Source: Afipia carboxidovorans OM5 (GTDB lineage: Bacteria > Pseudomonadota > Alphaproteobacteria > Rhizobiales > Xanthobacteraceae). From it: a stretch of DNA of 64,000 nt. The notes under the pieces are model-generated. The model searched no databases and was not told the origin of the DNA. It was given only the letters and a program-made list of their open reading frames with translations. This document shows, in pieces, positions 15,272 through 24,080 of this stretch. Positions within the stretch are counted from its first letter, which is position 1. Each line of letters begins with the position of its first letter. A program made the translations under genes and the position numbers. The DNA lies in assembly GCF_000218565.1 (NCBI RefSeq), contig NC_015684.1:2356001-2420000 (forward strand), read 5' to 3'.

Positions 15272-17467
15272 ATGGCCGTGGCATCTCTTCTCTTCAAAAC
15301 GGCCGCGCTCGCAGGCGGGGCCCTGATGATCGTGACGCTCGCGCCCGCTCCTGTCGAAGCGGTGCCCCTGCCGCGGCCGCGCCCGATCCCGCGCAACGTG
15401 ATCCCGCAGACCGCAAAGTCGCTGTCGCAGCTTCCCGCCCAGCCGAAGCTCAACGGCGCGCCGCCGCCCGCCCCCCTGGCCGCGAAGCCGCCGGTGCAGG
15501 CCGCACCGCCGCCGCGCCCGCTGGCCTCGAAGTCGCGTGCGCCGCTTGCGGTCGCCCCGACCTCGACCACCTCGCGCGCCGACCTGCAGACGCTGCAACA
15601 GATCATCGACCTCGTCCGCGCCAAGCGTCAGCAGGACGCGACGCAGATGCAGAGCTCGATCAGCGATCCGCTGGCGCGCAAGCTGTCGGAATGGATCATC
15701 CTGCGCAGCGAGGACAATGGCGCCTCCTCCGACCGCTACCTCGCCTTCATCACCGAGAACCCGAGCTGGCCGAGCCAGACCTTCTTCCGCCGCCGCGGCG
15801 AGGCCGCGCTGTGGGACGACCGCCGTGACGACAGCACCATCCTCGCCTTCTTCGGCAACGAGCAGCCGCTTTCGGCGAAGGGACGTTTCGCGCTCGCCCG
15901 CGCGCTGCTCAACCGCGGCGATCAGGCACGCGCCGCGCGGCTCGTTCGCACGGCCTGGCATGAGGATTTCTTCACCTCGGCCGTGGAGGACGCAGCCCTC
16001 TCGCAATTTTCCGCACTCCTCAGCGGCGGCGATTACAAGCGGCGGATGGAAGAGCTTGCCTACGGCAGCGACACCGACGGCGCGTTGCGCGCGGCAAAGC
16101 ATCTCGGCGGCGGCTATGTCGCACTCACCAAGGCGCGGATCGGCCTCAACCGCAGGACCGGCAACCCGCGCGCGCTGCTCAACGCCGTGCCGGCCAACCT
16201 GCGCGGCGACCCGCTCTACGTCCTGAGCCGGATTCAATATCTGCGGCGCGAGGACAAGATCACCGAGGCCGCGCGGCTGATGCTGGACGCGCCGCGCGAC
16301 CCGGCACGCCTCGTCAACACCAACGAATGGTGGATCGAGCGGCGGCTGCTGGCGCGCAAGCTGATCGACATCGGCGAGCACCGCACCGCCTATCGCGTGG
16401 CGCGCGACGCGGCGATCCCCGAACGCGGCATCTACAAGACCGAGCGGGAGTTCACTGCGGGCTGGATTGCTCTGCGTTTCCTGAAGGACCCCGCCACCGC
16501 CGCCCAGCACTTCGCCCGCATCGGCATCAACACCACCAACCCGACCGCGCAGGCGCGCGCGGGCTACTGGCAGGGTCGCGCAGCGGAGGCCGCCGGACGT
16601 TCGCAGGAGGCACGCACCGCCTATCAGGCGGCGGCCGTGCATTCCACCAGCTATTACGGCCAGCTTGCACGCGCCAAGCTGCATTTGCCGCAATTGAGCC
16701 TCGCCGGAAAACCCGCGACCCCGCGCGGCGCGTCGCGGCTCGAGGTGGTGCGCGCGGTCGAGCTTCTCTACGCGCTGGATGAGGGCAACTACATCATCCC
16801 GATCATGTCGGACATGGGCGAGAACGCCGATCCCGACGCGCTCGCTGCGCTGTGCGACCTCGCCGAGCGCAACAACGATCCGCGCGGCATGCTGATCGCC
16901 GGCAAGGCGGCACTAAACCGCGGCCTGCCGTTCGACCACTATGCCTATCCGGTGAATGGCATCCCGCCCTATCGCAACCTCGGCCCGCAGGTGGAGAAGG
17001 CCATCGTCTTCGCCATCGCGCGGCAGGAAAGCGCCTTCAACCCCACCGTCGTGTCGCCCGCCAACGCCTACGGCCTGATGCAGGTGACGCCGGGCGCGGC
17101 CAAATACGTCACCAAGAAGTACGGCGGCACCTATGATCTCGCGCGGCTGAAGGGCGACCCGCCCTACAACGCAATGCTCGGCGCGGCCGAACTCGGCGGG
17201 CTGATCGAGGATTATCGCGGCTCCTACATCATGACGTTCGCTGGCTACAACGCGGGACGCGGCAGCGTGCGCAAATGGGTCGCGCGCTACGGCGACCCGC
17301 GCGATGCAAGCATCGATGCGGTGGACTGGGTGGAGCTGATCCCGTTCTCGGAAACCCGCAACTATGTGCAGCGGGTGATGGAGAACCTGCAGGTCTATCG
17401 CGCCCGCTTCGGCGGCAGCCACCAATTGCTGATCGAAGCCGACCTGCGCCGTGGCGCGGTGCAGTAA
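15272..17467 (+). CDS. soluble lytic murein transglycosylase
   Basis: Periplasmic enzyme cleaving the MurNAc-GlcNAc bond of peptidoglycan with 1,6-anhydro product formation. Of 731 residues, about 1-30 form a signal peptide and 30-90 a Pro/Ala-rich linker. A long alpha-superhelical domain (SLT70 U/L-like, about 100-550) is followed by the catalytic SLT domain: ARQESAFNPTVVSPANAYGL with the catalytic glutamate, LMQVTPGAAKYV and TFAGYNAGRGSVRKWV. Length and order match the Slt70 family. It is divergent from dapA. Confidence 0.94.
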   Translation: MAVASLLFKTAALAGGALMIVTLAPAPVEAVPLPRPRPIPRNVIPQTAKSLSQLPAQPKLNGAPPPAPLAAKPPVQAAPPPRPLASKSRAPLAVAPTSTTSRADLQTLQQIIDLVRAKRQQDATQMQSSISDPLARKLSEWIILRSEDNGASSDRYLAFITENPSWPSQTFFRRRGEAALWDDRRDDSTILAFFGNEQPLSAKGRFALARALLNRGDQARAARLVRTAWHEDFFTSAVEDAALSQFSALLSGGDYKRRMEELAYGSDTDGALRAAKHLGGGYVALTKARIGLNRRTGNPRALLNAVPANLRGDPLYVLSRIQYLRREDKITEAARLMLDAPRDPARLVNTNEWWIERRLLARKLIDIGEHRTAYRVARDAAIPERGIYKTEREFTAGWIALRFLKDPATAAQHFARIGINTTNPTAQARAGYWQGRAAEAAGRSQEARTAYQAAAVHSTSYYGQLARAKLHLPQLSLAGKPATPRGASRLEVVRAVELLYALDEGNYIIPIMSDMGENADPDALAALCDLAERNNDPRGMLIAGKAALNRGLPFDHYAYPVNGIPPYRNLGPQVEKAIVFAIARQESAFNPTVVSPANAYGLMQVTPGAAKYVTKKYGGTYDLARLKGDPPYNAMLGAAELGGLIEDYRGSYIMTFAGYNAGRGSVRKWVARYGDPRDASIDAVDWVELIPFSETRNYVQRVMENLQVYRARFGGSHQLLIEADLRRGAVQ

Positions 17468-17473
17468 GCGTTG

Positions 17474-17570
17474 TCGTCGCTCCCGCGAAAGCGGGAGCCC
17501 AGCATTCTCGCCTCTCTTAAAATGCTTACTCTGCTTACAATGAATCCCCGCCTGCGCGGAGACGACTTGT
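17474..17570. repeat. intergenic inverted-repeat element (CCCGCGAAAGCGGG type)
   Basis: The GCTCCCGCGAAAGCGGGAGC hairpin is followed after about 50 nt by AATCCCCGCCTGCGCGGAGACGACTT. This two-part arrangement is a well-known kind of dispersed intergenic repeat in alphaproteobacteria. It fills the gap between the transglycosylase and hydrolase genes and explains why the frame upstream of the hydrolase start is not coding. Confidence 0.7.
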
Positions 17571-17584
17571 CGAAAGCACCAGCT

Positions 17585-18475
17585 ATGCCCGCCCTCCAAC
17601 ACATCTTCACCACCTCCGCTGATGGCCTGCGGCTGCACGCGAGCACCATCGGTCCTCAAGATGCGGCGGCACTGCCGGTGCTGGCCCTACCCGGCCTGAC
17701 GCGGACGACGGAGGATTTCGACGCGGTCGCACAGGCACTCGCCACCGATCCGCGGCAGCCGCGCCGCCTGGTGGCAATCGACTATCGCGGCCGCGGCCAG
17801 TCCGATTTCGATCCTGACCCTGCCCATTACACCGTGCCGATCGAGGCGACCGACGTCCTGACGCTCGCTGCCGCTGCGGGCGTCTCACGCGCGATCCTGC
17901 TCGGCACTTCGCGCGGCGGGCTGATCTCAATGGGACTCGCGGCGACGCAGCCGGATCTCGTCGCGGGTGTCATCCTCAACGACGTCGGCCCTGTGCTCAA
18001 GATGAGGGGACTGATGAAGATCAAGGGCTATCTCGGCGTGGGGGCGACGCCGCGCACCTGGCGCGAGGCGGAAGACGGCATGCGGCGGCTGTTCGCGAAC
18101 GTGTTTCCCGCGCTCACCGATGCGGAGTGGAGCGCATGGGCGCATCGCGCCTTCCGCGAGGATAGCGACGGCCAACTGATCCGGACGCATGATGTAGCGC
18201 TCGCGCGCGCCTTCGATGCGATCACGCCGGACACGCCACCACCGGCGCTGTGGGAGCTGTTCGATTCGATGGCAAAGCTGCCGCTGTTATCGATTCGCGG
18301 CGCACTCTCGGATTTGCTGTCAGCCGCTTGCGTCAGCGAAATGCAGCGGCGGCGACCGGATATGGAGACATGGGACGTGCCGCTGCAGGGCCATGCGCCT
18401 TTGCTGGCGGATGAACCGACCATCGCGCGGATCAAGGCGTTTTGCAAAAGATGCGATGGGGCAGGTGGTTTTTAG
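17585..18475 (+). CDS. alpha/beta-fold hydrolase
   Basis: 296 residues from ATG 17585, after removal of an upstream repeat-derived extension. The nucleophile elbow is GTSRGG (Ser in LLGTSRGGLISMGLA); the acid is probably in the LPLLSIRGALSDLLS strand and the histidine in VPLQGHAPLLADE. The oxyanion region is LALPGLTRTTEDF. It resembles the broad epoxide hydrolase/esterase group; the substrate cannot be read from the sequence. It appears monocistronic. Confidence 0.85.
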   Translation: MPALQHIFTTSADGLRLHASTIGPQDAAALPVLALPGLTRTTEDFDAVAQALATDPRQPRRLVAIDYRGRGQSDFDPDPAHYTVPIEATDVLTLAAAAGVSRAILLGTSRGGLISMGLAATQPDLVAGVILNDVGPVLKMRGLMKIKGYLGVGATPRTWREAEDGMRRLFANVFPALTDAEWSAWAHRAFREDSDGQLIRTHDVALARAFDAITPDTPPPALWELFDSMAKLPLLSIRGALSDLLSAACVSEMQRRRPDMETWDVPLQGHAPLLADEPTIARIKAFCKRCDGAGGF

Positions 18476-18510
18476 AGCGCACCTTTTAATCGCCAGCGAT
18501 GTTTGAGGTC

Positions 18511-18687
18511 CACCTCTCCCGTGTGGAGAGGTGGAGGCGAAAACGATAGTGAACGCCTCCGGGTGAGGGCGTACAATCTCTCAAGTAGACTCAGGAGCCC
18601 CCTCACCCGCTCACCATAGCGCGTTGAAGACGCGCGTAAACGCGCTGATGGCTCGCCGACCTCTCCCCGCTGGGGGGAGGTGAAGAA
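18511..18687. repeat. intergenic palindromic repeat, copy 2 with internal insertion
   Basis: The ends match copy 1 (12418-12512): CACCTCTCCCGTG at the left and GACCTCTCCCCGCTGGGG...GGTGAAG at the right, with the shared GAACGCCTCCGGGTGAG core. About 80-110 extra bases separate the halves, containing a second palindrome (GCGCGTTGAAGACGCGCGTAAACGCGC). Further fragments of similar sequence extend to about 18815. The stretch 18476-18825 holds no gene. Confidence 0.72.
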
Positions 18688-18827
18688 AGCGAGCGCTCCT
18701 CGCAATGACGGAGACTCCCTCGCCCTCACTCACTCCCTGCGTCCATGTTCACCTTCGTCCCTCACCCAGTAAGAACGGGGAGAGGGAGTAGTTTCGTCAA
18801 GGCGGAGAGAGGGAGTGCCCTTCCCAA

Positions 18828-18860
18828 AAACAAAACCCCGGCAGTCGCCTGCCGGGGTTC
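18828..18860 (-). terminator. rho-independent terminator after the porin gene
   Basis: Perfect stem AACCCCGGCAGG/CCTGCCGGGGTT with a short loop, followed on the minus strand by TTTGTTTTTGG. It lies 30 nt after the porin stop codon. Confidence 0.88.
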
Positions 18861-18890
18861 GTTCGATGGCTTCACCCGAAGGTGATGCGA

Positions 18891-20333
18891 TCAGAAGTTG
18901 CGCTGAACGCGGAGAACGCCGGAGTAAGCGTCCTGATCGCCGTAGGCGTAGCCCTGGCCAGCACGCGTGCCGACGCCGTTCTCCACACCAACGTTGTTCT
19001 GCTTGATGTTGACCCAGGTCGCTTCGGCGATGAACGCGAGGTTCTTCACCGGCTTCCAGGTCGTGCTCACGCCCAACTGGCTGATGTTGAAGTCCGGGTT
19101 GCAGGTCGTAGCGTTGGCAGCATACCCAGCGTTGCAGATGATCGTCGTGGCGTTGCCATTGTAATCAACATGCGACCACGAACCGAACACGCTGGACGAC
19201 CAGTTCTTGTTCCAGTTGTGGTTGAAGGCGCCGTTGAAGCCATAGGCCTTGGTCAGCTCGATGCCAGTACCGACATCGAACACGCCATCAGCAACCGGCA
19301 CACCAGCAAACGTGAGACCACCACCATCGTAGCGGACAAAGTTACGCGGCGTCGCACCGGACTGGCCGAGCACGTAACGCAGCGCACCCTCGGTGTAGGT
19401 ACCGCTGATCTTGATGTCGTCGCCGGGTCCGGTTGGCAGGTTCTTGAGCTGCAACGCACCGGTCACAGCGAAGCCCCACTTGTCGCCCGGATGGCCATTG
19501 ATGATGGTACCGCTGTTACCCGTGGCGCCGCCATTGTAGTAGTTGCCGGTGACCTGATGGGCAGCAGCCGACAACTGGATCAGACCCCAAGCCTGGTCGA
19601 GGCGGATGTTACCGACCACGTCCACAGCCGTTCCCGCCTGATAGGCGTTGTTATAAGCGCCGACCGCATTGATCGTGCCATTGGCGTTGTAAACGCCAAC
19701 GCGATTAGCCTGCTCCTGCGCATCAACACCGATGCTGGCCGAAACGCCATTGCCGAACTGCCAGGTGTACTGGATATTGTTCACACCGGCGTCGTAGTTC
19801 GGTCCACCCATGAGGGTCGAGTTGAGGTTGCCCGGAGCGCCGTTCCACGGCAGGGCGTAAGCCGAAGCCGAACGACCGAAGGTGAAGCCGGCGAACTGGA
19901 TGAACGCCGCCTCAACGCGCATGGAGCCAGCGGCCTGCGTATCGGGGCCGTCGACGTTGCCGCTGTTGAACTGCGGGCCGAACGCACCGAAGGTGCGGAC
20001 CACGCCGTACTCAGTTGCGGTACGGGTGTCGATGTTCATCATGATGCGCGAACGGGTGTAGTAGTTCGCGTAAACATCGTTGTTGCCGGCGGTGCCGGAG
20101 ATGTAGGTCGCGTCGGTCGAAGCGCCGCCAATGTTCACTTCCGCACGGACATAGCCGCCGATACGAATGCAGGTGTCGGTGCCGGGGATGTAGTAGAAGC
20201 CGGCTCCGTACAGCGAACAAACCTTCACGTACTCGACCGCTTTGGCCTTGACGGGAAGATCAGCCGCCTGTGCGCCACCGATCGCAACGATTGCCGCTGC
20301 CGATCCGAGGACAAGGCTCTTAATCTTGGTCAT
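18891..20333 (-). CDS. outer-membrane porin (alphaproteobacterial Porin_2 type)
   Basis: General diffusion porin of 480 residues. A signal peptide of about 23 residues (MTKIKSLVLGSAAAIVAIGG, cleavage after AQA) is followed by the family's conserved N-terminus with a cysteine pair in CSLYGAGFYYIPGTDTC and CIRIGGYVRAEV. The body is a typical beta-strand-rich, Gly/Asn/Thr-rich barrel and the chain ends in phenylalanine, required for Bam-dependent insertion. GGAGG precedes the ATG; the longer frame to 20615 is not needed. Unusually AT-leaning codons for the neighbourhood suggest strong expression bias. A long 5' intergenic region and a strong terminator make it a single unit. Confidence 0.95.
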   Translation of the reverse strand: MTKIKSLVLGSAAAIVAIGGAQAADLPVKAKAVEYVKVCSLYGAGFYYIPGTDTCIRIGGYVRAEVNIGGASTDATYISGTAGNNDVYANYYTRSRIMMNIDTRTATEYGVVRTFGAFGPQFNSGNVDGPDTQAAGSMRVEAAFIQFAGFTFGRSASAYALPWNGAPGNLNSTLMGGPNYDAGVNNIQYTWQFGNGVSASIGVDAQEQANRVGVYNANGTINAVGAYNNAYQAGTAVDVVGNIRLDQAWGLIQLSAAAHQVTGNYYNGGATGNSGTIINGHPGDKWGFAVTGALQLKNLPTGPGDDIKISGTYTEGALRYVLGQSGATPRNFVRYDGGGLTFAGVPVADGVFDVGTGIELTKAYGFNGAFNHNWNKNWSSSVFGSWSHVDYNGNATTIICNAGYAANATTCNPDFNISQLGVSTTWKPVKNLAFIAEATWVNIKQNNVGVENGVGTRAGQGYAYGDQDAYSGVLRVQRNF

Positions 20334-20959
20334 AAAACCTCCAATATGATGTGTAGGGAAGGTTCCGGCCCGCTGGTGTAAGTCACACCTGACGTTTGGT
20401 CCCCTTATCCCCGTGACCGCCTGGTCGCCTCGCGCTTTCGGACACTCCCGCACAAACGCGAGCGACTTAAGCGAAACTTCCAAACGGGACGACCTCGGGA
20501 TGCCCCCCTCCGTCGCATGGGCAGAATTACCTAACGTTCCTGCACAAGCAACAAAGACCAGCCCGATCCCGAGGTGGATTGGATCGTTTCCAAATAACTG
20601 TTGCACAAAAATCACTTACCATTTTGTGAGGAAATGGAGCAATACATTGATTTATAAGTGATATTCAGAATATCCCAAGCTTTGAATTGCTGCGTTGCAT
20701 TTCTGCATCACCGCCTCGGATCGCCCCTTGATCAGGCTTTTCCGACGAATCAAACGATTCCCCGTCCCCACACTTTTCTATCGAAAACGGTGTCTGCAGG
20801 AGGCCAAAAAACGGTTTCTTATTACCTGCAAATGTGAGCGATAGACCCTATATTATGTAAAGGAACCGCCTTCCCGATTATGTAAAGGAACCGCCTTCCC
20901 GTGCACCGGAATAATCACTGACTTGCGGGCGGAGATTTCGTCAGGCATATCGGGCGCAT
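20334..20959. promoter_or_regulatory. long intergenic region upstream of porin and tRNA-Ser
   Basis: 626 nt without a credible gene. The first 60 nt contain the porin leader with its GGAGG site; the right part contains a 25-bp tandem duplication and should carry the tRNA promoter. AT content rises from about 20600 onward. No riboswitch or sRNA could be recognised by eye. Confidence 0.6.
20852..20901. repeat. exact 25-bp tandem duplication upstream of tRNA-Ser
   Basis: The unit ATTATGTAAAGGAACCGCC plus TTCCCG occurs twice head to tail (20852-20876 and 20877-20901) with no mismatch. It ends 58 nt before the tRNA gene. Confidence 0.95.
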
Positions 20960-21051
20960 GGAGACGTGGCCGAGCGGCTGAAGGCACTCGTTTGCTAAAT
21001 GAGCATACCTTGAAAAGGGTATCATGGGTTCGAATCCCATCGTCTCCGCCA
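20960..21051 (+). tRNA. tRNA-Ser (anticodon GCT)
   Basis: Class II tRNA. The acceptor stem GGAGACG pairs with CGTCTCC, followed by discriminator G and an encoded CCA. The anticodon loop TTTGCTAAA carries GCT, reading AGC/AGU serine codons. The long variable arm (ATACCTTGAAAAGGGTAT) is typical of tRNA-Ser, and the T-loop is GGTTCGAATCC. It borders an AT-rich accessory region, and tRNA-Ser genes are common integration sites. Confidence 0.97.
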
Positions 21052-21588
21052 TCTTTGGAATCGATGTAAGAATTTGTTTTTATTGATTTAATTCAAATTA
21101 CCGTCCAGCGCCCCCCTCTGTCACAGGATTTCGTTACAGCCAGGGGGTACTCATGAAGCTTTCGGGCGGGGAAATGTATCGGCTCCGTATTTGCGCCCGA
21201 TACTCTGCGCCGATGATTGGCGCGGCTCGCTGAGAGCCACTGATCTGTACGGGCACAATCAAGGGTAATGCGAAGCTGCCTTCCGGATTCTTTAAGGAAT
21301 CCGAGAACTCCCTACTGCCCACCCTGATTTAAGTGCCGGCAGAACTCACGCTGGAGGATATCCGGTGCCAGACGCGCTGGTCGTGCTGCTCTTGATGAGA
21401 CTGACGCCCTCTGTATCCCGGTTTCGAATTTCTATCGCAGCGGCTTCCCAAATGGCTTCGATCAGGCCTCTGCAAATGCCCAGCCGACCGCAATCTGCTT
21501 CAGGACAAATATGATTGGTCTCTCAAGAGAACCAATCGAGAAATTCCGGTTCAACAGACTTGCTGGGGTGGGTGATTTTCTAAACTAC
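21052..21588. other. non-coding stretch after tRNA-Ser
   Basis: 537 nt with only short frames (a 62-codon reverse frame at 21134-21322 has no domain or ribosome-binding site). It probably contains decayed island-edge DNA. No integrase fragment, attachment repeat or terminator could be recognised. Confidence 0.5.
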
Positions 21589-22437
21589 TCAATTGATGAA
21601 ACGCACAGCAAGCATGAGCCGGTCCCCGCGGGTTGGTGGCGTCGCACGGTGATAACATGATGTATCCTGAACGAAGCCGGTACCTGCAGGACCCTCGATG
21701 GTGATTTCATTCTCAATTCCAAATTGCTTCCGCACACTCTCTTCGCTTGCAGACGCCGAACCGAGAAGCATCCGAAGCGGCTTCCGATTGTGTGATCGCT
21801 TCATCATGACATGCGCGCCAGAGTAGCGGTCCGTATCAGTTATGTAGAAGTTGGCATAAACGAAATTATATCCGCCAACATCGTAATGATAATCGATCAC
21901 GTGATGCTTAAGGCGCCGACGCTGGTCATCAGAAAAGTCTGACGCGAAACTCCAGTTGAGGATGGTCATCACTTCGTGCGGTTCGTGCCCCAAGTAAGTT
22001 CGCACGATGGACCGCAAGACCGGGTCATTCACGATAGCCTGCACAGCAGAACAGCGAGTTGGCTCGCGCACGCCGCCTATCGAGACGAATCTTCCGTCAG
22101 CCGCCGTTCCGCGGTGGACTTCCGCATATAAGAAGGTGGGACCATGCGGATCATAATTGGCATGAAGCGGTTCTGAGCGCGCAAAGGCATCAATATCGGC
22201 GACTATCTTCGCAGGAAGATTCAAACCGAGGAAAACCGCTTCGGCCGAGATGGTCCTAACAATATGCTCTATATCCGCGTTCGGGAAAAGAGTTGGGCTC
22301 CCACCCTGCCCCACCGAAACACGCCTGTCCGTCAATCGCCTGACGCCGCCATAGGCCAGACGTACGGTGCGAAATCGGCCAAGCGCATAGTGAATGTCAC
22401 CATTGAAAACCTTGGTCACGACTCTTTGGAGATTCAC
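21589..22437 (-). CDS. phytanoyl-CoA dioxygenase (PhyH)-like protein
   Basis: Probable Fe(II)/2-oxoglutarate-dependent oxygenase, 282 residues. The facial triad is suggested by HYD in DYHYDVGGYNF (His-x-Asp) and the distal histidine in SCYHRATPPTRGDRL, whose arginine would bind 2-oxoglutarate. A GTG start at 22437 with GAGGAG 7 nt upstream is preferred over the TTG five codons earlier. Relatives act on acyl chains, amino acids or secondary-metabolite precursors; the substrate here is unknown. It is isolated by low-GC DNA, divergent from the next gene, and may modify a glycan or lipid made by the surrounding locus. Confidence 0.78.
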   Translation of the reverse strand: MNLQRVVTKVFNGDIHYALGRFRTVRLAYGGVRRLTDRRVSVGQGGSPTLFPNADIEHIVRTISAEAVFLGLNLPAKIVADIDAFARSEPLHANYDPHGPTFLYAEVHRGTAADGRFVSIGGVREPTRCSAVQAIVNDPVLRSIVRTYLGHEPHEVMTILNWSFASDFSDDQRRRLKHHVIDYHYDVGGYNFVYANFYITDTDRYSGAHVMMKRSHNRKPLRMLLGSASASEESVRKQFGIENEITIEGPAGTGFVQDTSCYHRATPPTRGDRLMLAVRFIN

Positions 22438-22747
22438 AATGAAACTCCTCAAGGATCAATTTCGTCGGCAATTTCCGCAGCCAAAAGGCGCCAGCCAAGG
22501 ACGGGAGCGTCAGTCAGGAAACAACGCAGGAATTAATCGTAGCCAGTATATTTCTTGACTTGTTTATATTTAAATAATTGAATATTAAATGTCAAGATTT
22601 CGATTAATTGCGGACAGAGCCTCCTGGCAGGCGATCGGATAGGCAGCGATACGCCGTTCGAAGGCGAGATGCGCTCGACGATGGAAAGGATCGGAAGCAG
22701 TCGGCTGCCGCTTGAACCGCCGACTATGCGCGAAAGCCGATGTTGAT

Positions 22748-23272
22748 ATGCCGTCGGACCAGCAAGGAGAAGATCGAAACCACACCGGAGGCAGCGTTGC
22801 CTTGCCTCGCAGGACAGATTTTTTGCGACCTGATGCCACCCCAGAGGCGCCGCCGCCCTCAAGCAGCATAAATGAACTCCTGAATCTCAGCGTAACCGAG
22901 ATTGCGATCATGTGGCTCTTGCACCAGAGAACATTATTACCAAGGTCGCAGCAGCTTTTGGCAAGCGCTATCGTCGAATTCTATCCAGTCGCGCTGAGTG
23001 CGATCTCACGAGCAGAAAGTCTGCGCGATGCAAAGCAATCCGACCTGCGCCTCATCTATTTCAAGGGGCTGATTGTTGCGCAGACTCACCCAAAGTCGCA
23101 AATGATCGACGCGATCAGAGAAGCCGACGCTGCACTGGATCATGCGAAAACATCGAATGAACCGCTCGAACCAGCAGCGCCACAACCGACCCCTGAGCCA
23201 CCTGTGACGGATCAGGACACGCTGGCACATATTGCCGATGCATTGGAGCGCCCGCCGGAGTCCTCGCACTAA
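22748..23272 (+). CDS. hypothetical protein
   Basis: 174 residues from the ATG at 22748 (a TTG start at 22712 is possible). The first 35 residues are polar, the middle is helical (LLNLSVTEIAIMWLLHQRTL to DALDHAK) and the last 40 are Pro/Glu-rich. No domain, signal peptide or membrane segment is evident, and no strong ribosome-binding site precedes the start. It lies between the PhyH-like and acyltransferase genes. Confidence 0.45.
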   Translation: MPSDQQGEDRNHTGGSVALPRRTDFLRPDATPEAPPPSSSINELLNLSVTEIAIMWLLHQRTLLPRSQQLLASAIVEFYPVALSAISRAESLRDAKQSDLRLIYFKGLIVAQTHPKSQMIDAIREADAALDHAKTSNEPLEPAAPQPTPEPPVTDQDTLAHIADALERPPESSH

Positions 23273-23451
23273 CTGACAACGAGGCTGTATTTTGTATGAT
23301 CTATCGAGAACAGCGATGACTCCGATAAATCGGCGATCGCGGTCCGGGTTATTTGCTCGAGTAAAATCCGAGATCGTTTGAATTCGAAAACCGCTGCCTT
23401 GTTGGCGCGTGAGTTCAATGCCGTCGTGATTTACGCGAAGGAATTGTGTTG

Positions 23452-24009
23452 ATGGCCGATTCCCTTACGACCACGCGCGATTTAAGCGAAGAGAGAGAAG
23501 CCGACGCATGGTTGACGCGTGTGCGTCGACATCTGCGTGTGCTGACGTTACGAAAACGGCAACACTTCGATCGCCGTGTTTCTATCGGAGATCTATTGAC
23601 GGAGCGGGCAGATAATGCCGCAGCCTATGGCTTCGGTGAAGGAACCACTATGTATGATAACGTCCTCGTCCTTGGCGAGGTCTACGTGGGTCGCCACACA
23701 TGGATTGGGCCTGGATGCATATTGGATGGCTCGGGGGGCGGCCTTCGGATCGGCGACCACTGCGCCATATCGGCAGGAGTCCAGATCTATACACATCATA
23801 CGGTAAAAAGATCTCTCTCGATGGGAGTGGAGCCCATCGAGTATGCACCAACGATTATCGGAGACGGTGTTTATCTCGGGCCGAACGCTATTGTACAGAT
23901 GGGTGTTACGATCGGAGATCGAGTGGTTGTTGGGGCGAACTCATTCGTAAATCGCGATGTTGGCACCGGGCTCAGGGTGTTTGGCACGCCGGCACGCGTT
24001 CATAGTTAG
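23452..24009 (+). CDS. hexapeptide-repeat O-acyltransferase
   Basis: Left-handed beta-helix acyltransferase of the LpxA-like/NodL-CysE superfamily, 185 residues, probably acetylating a sugar. A helical N-terminus of about 60 residues precedes hexapeptide turns visible as RHTWIGPGCIL, LRIGDHCAISAGVQIYTHHT (with the catalytic-type histidine), TIIGDGVYLGPNAIVQMGVT and IGDRVVVGANSFV. AAGGAA lies 8 nt before the ATG. It fits capsule or exopolysaccharide decoration; the neighbouring export gene is broken by an insertion sequence. Confidence 0.86.
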   Translation: MADSLTTTRDLSEEREADAWLTRVRRHLRVLTLRKRQHFDRRVSIGDLLTERADNAAAYGFGEGTTMYDNVLVLGEVYVGRHTWIGPGCILDGSGGGLRIGDHCAISAGVQIYTHHTVKRSLSMGVEPIEYAPTIIGDGVYLGPNAIVQMGVTIGDRVVVGANSFVNRDVGTGLRVFGTPARVHS

Positions 24010-24046
24010 ACTCGACGCTGAAGAATTAAATACCTTTTCCTGATTA

Positions 24047-24070
24047 TGACTGGCCCCCACGGAGTGGTCC
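24047..24070. repeat. left terminal inverted repeat of the IS3 element
   Basis: TGACTGGCCCCC...GTGGTCC, pairing imperfectly with 25260-25284; one-base length difference in the middle. Confidence 0.75.
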
Positions 24071-24080
24071 GGTCAGAATG

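Noticed and set aside
15005..16693. The dapA reading frame extends N-terminally to an 859-residue protein
   Set aside because: The extension is antisense to the lytic transglycosylase and has compositional repeats of a shadow frame; the dapA start with its ribosome-binding site is at 15004.
20960..21051. CRISPR array or tRNA-like repeat cluster near the tRNA
   Set aside because: Only one tRNA and one 25-bp duplication are present; there is no regular repeat-spacer pattern.
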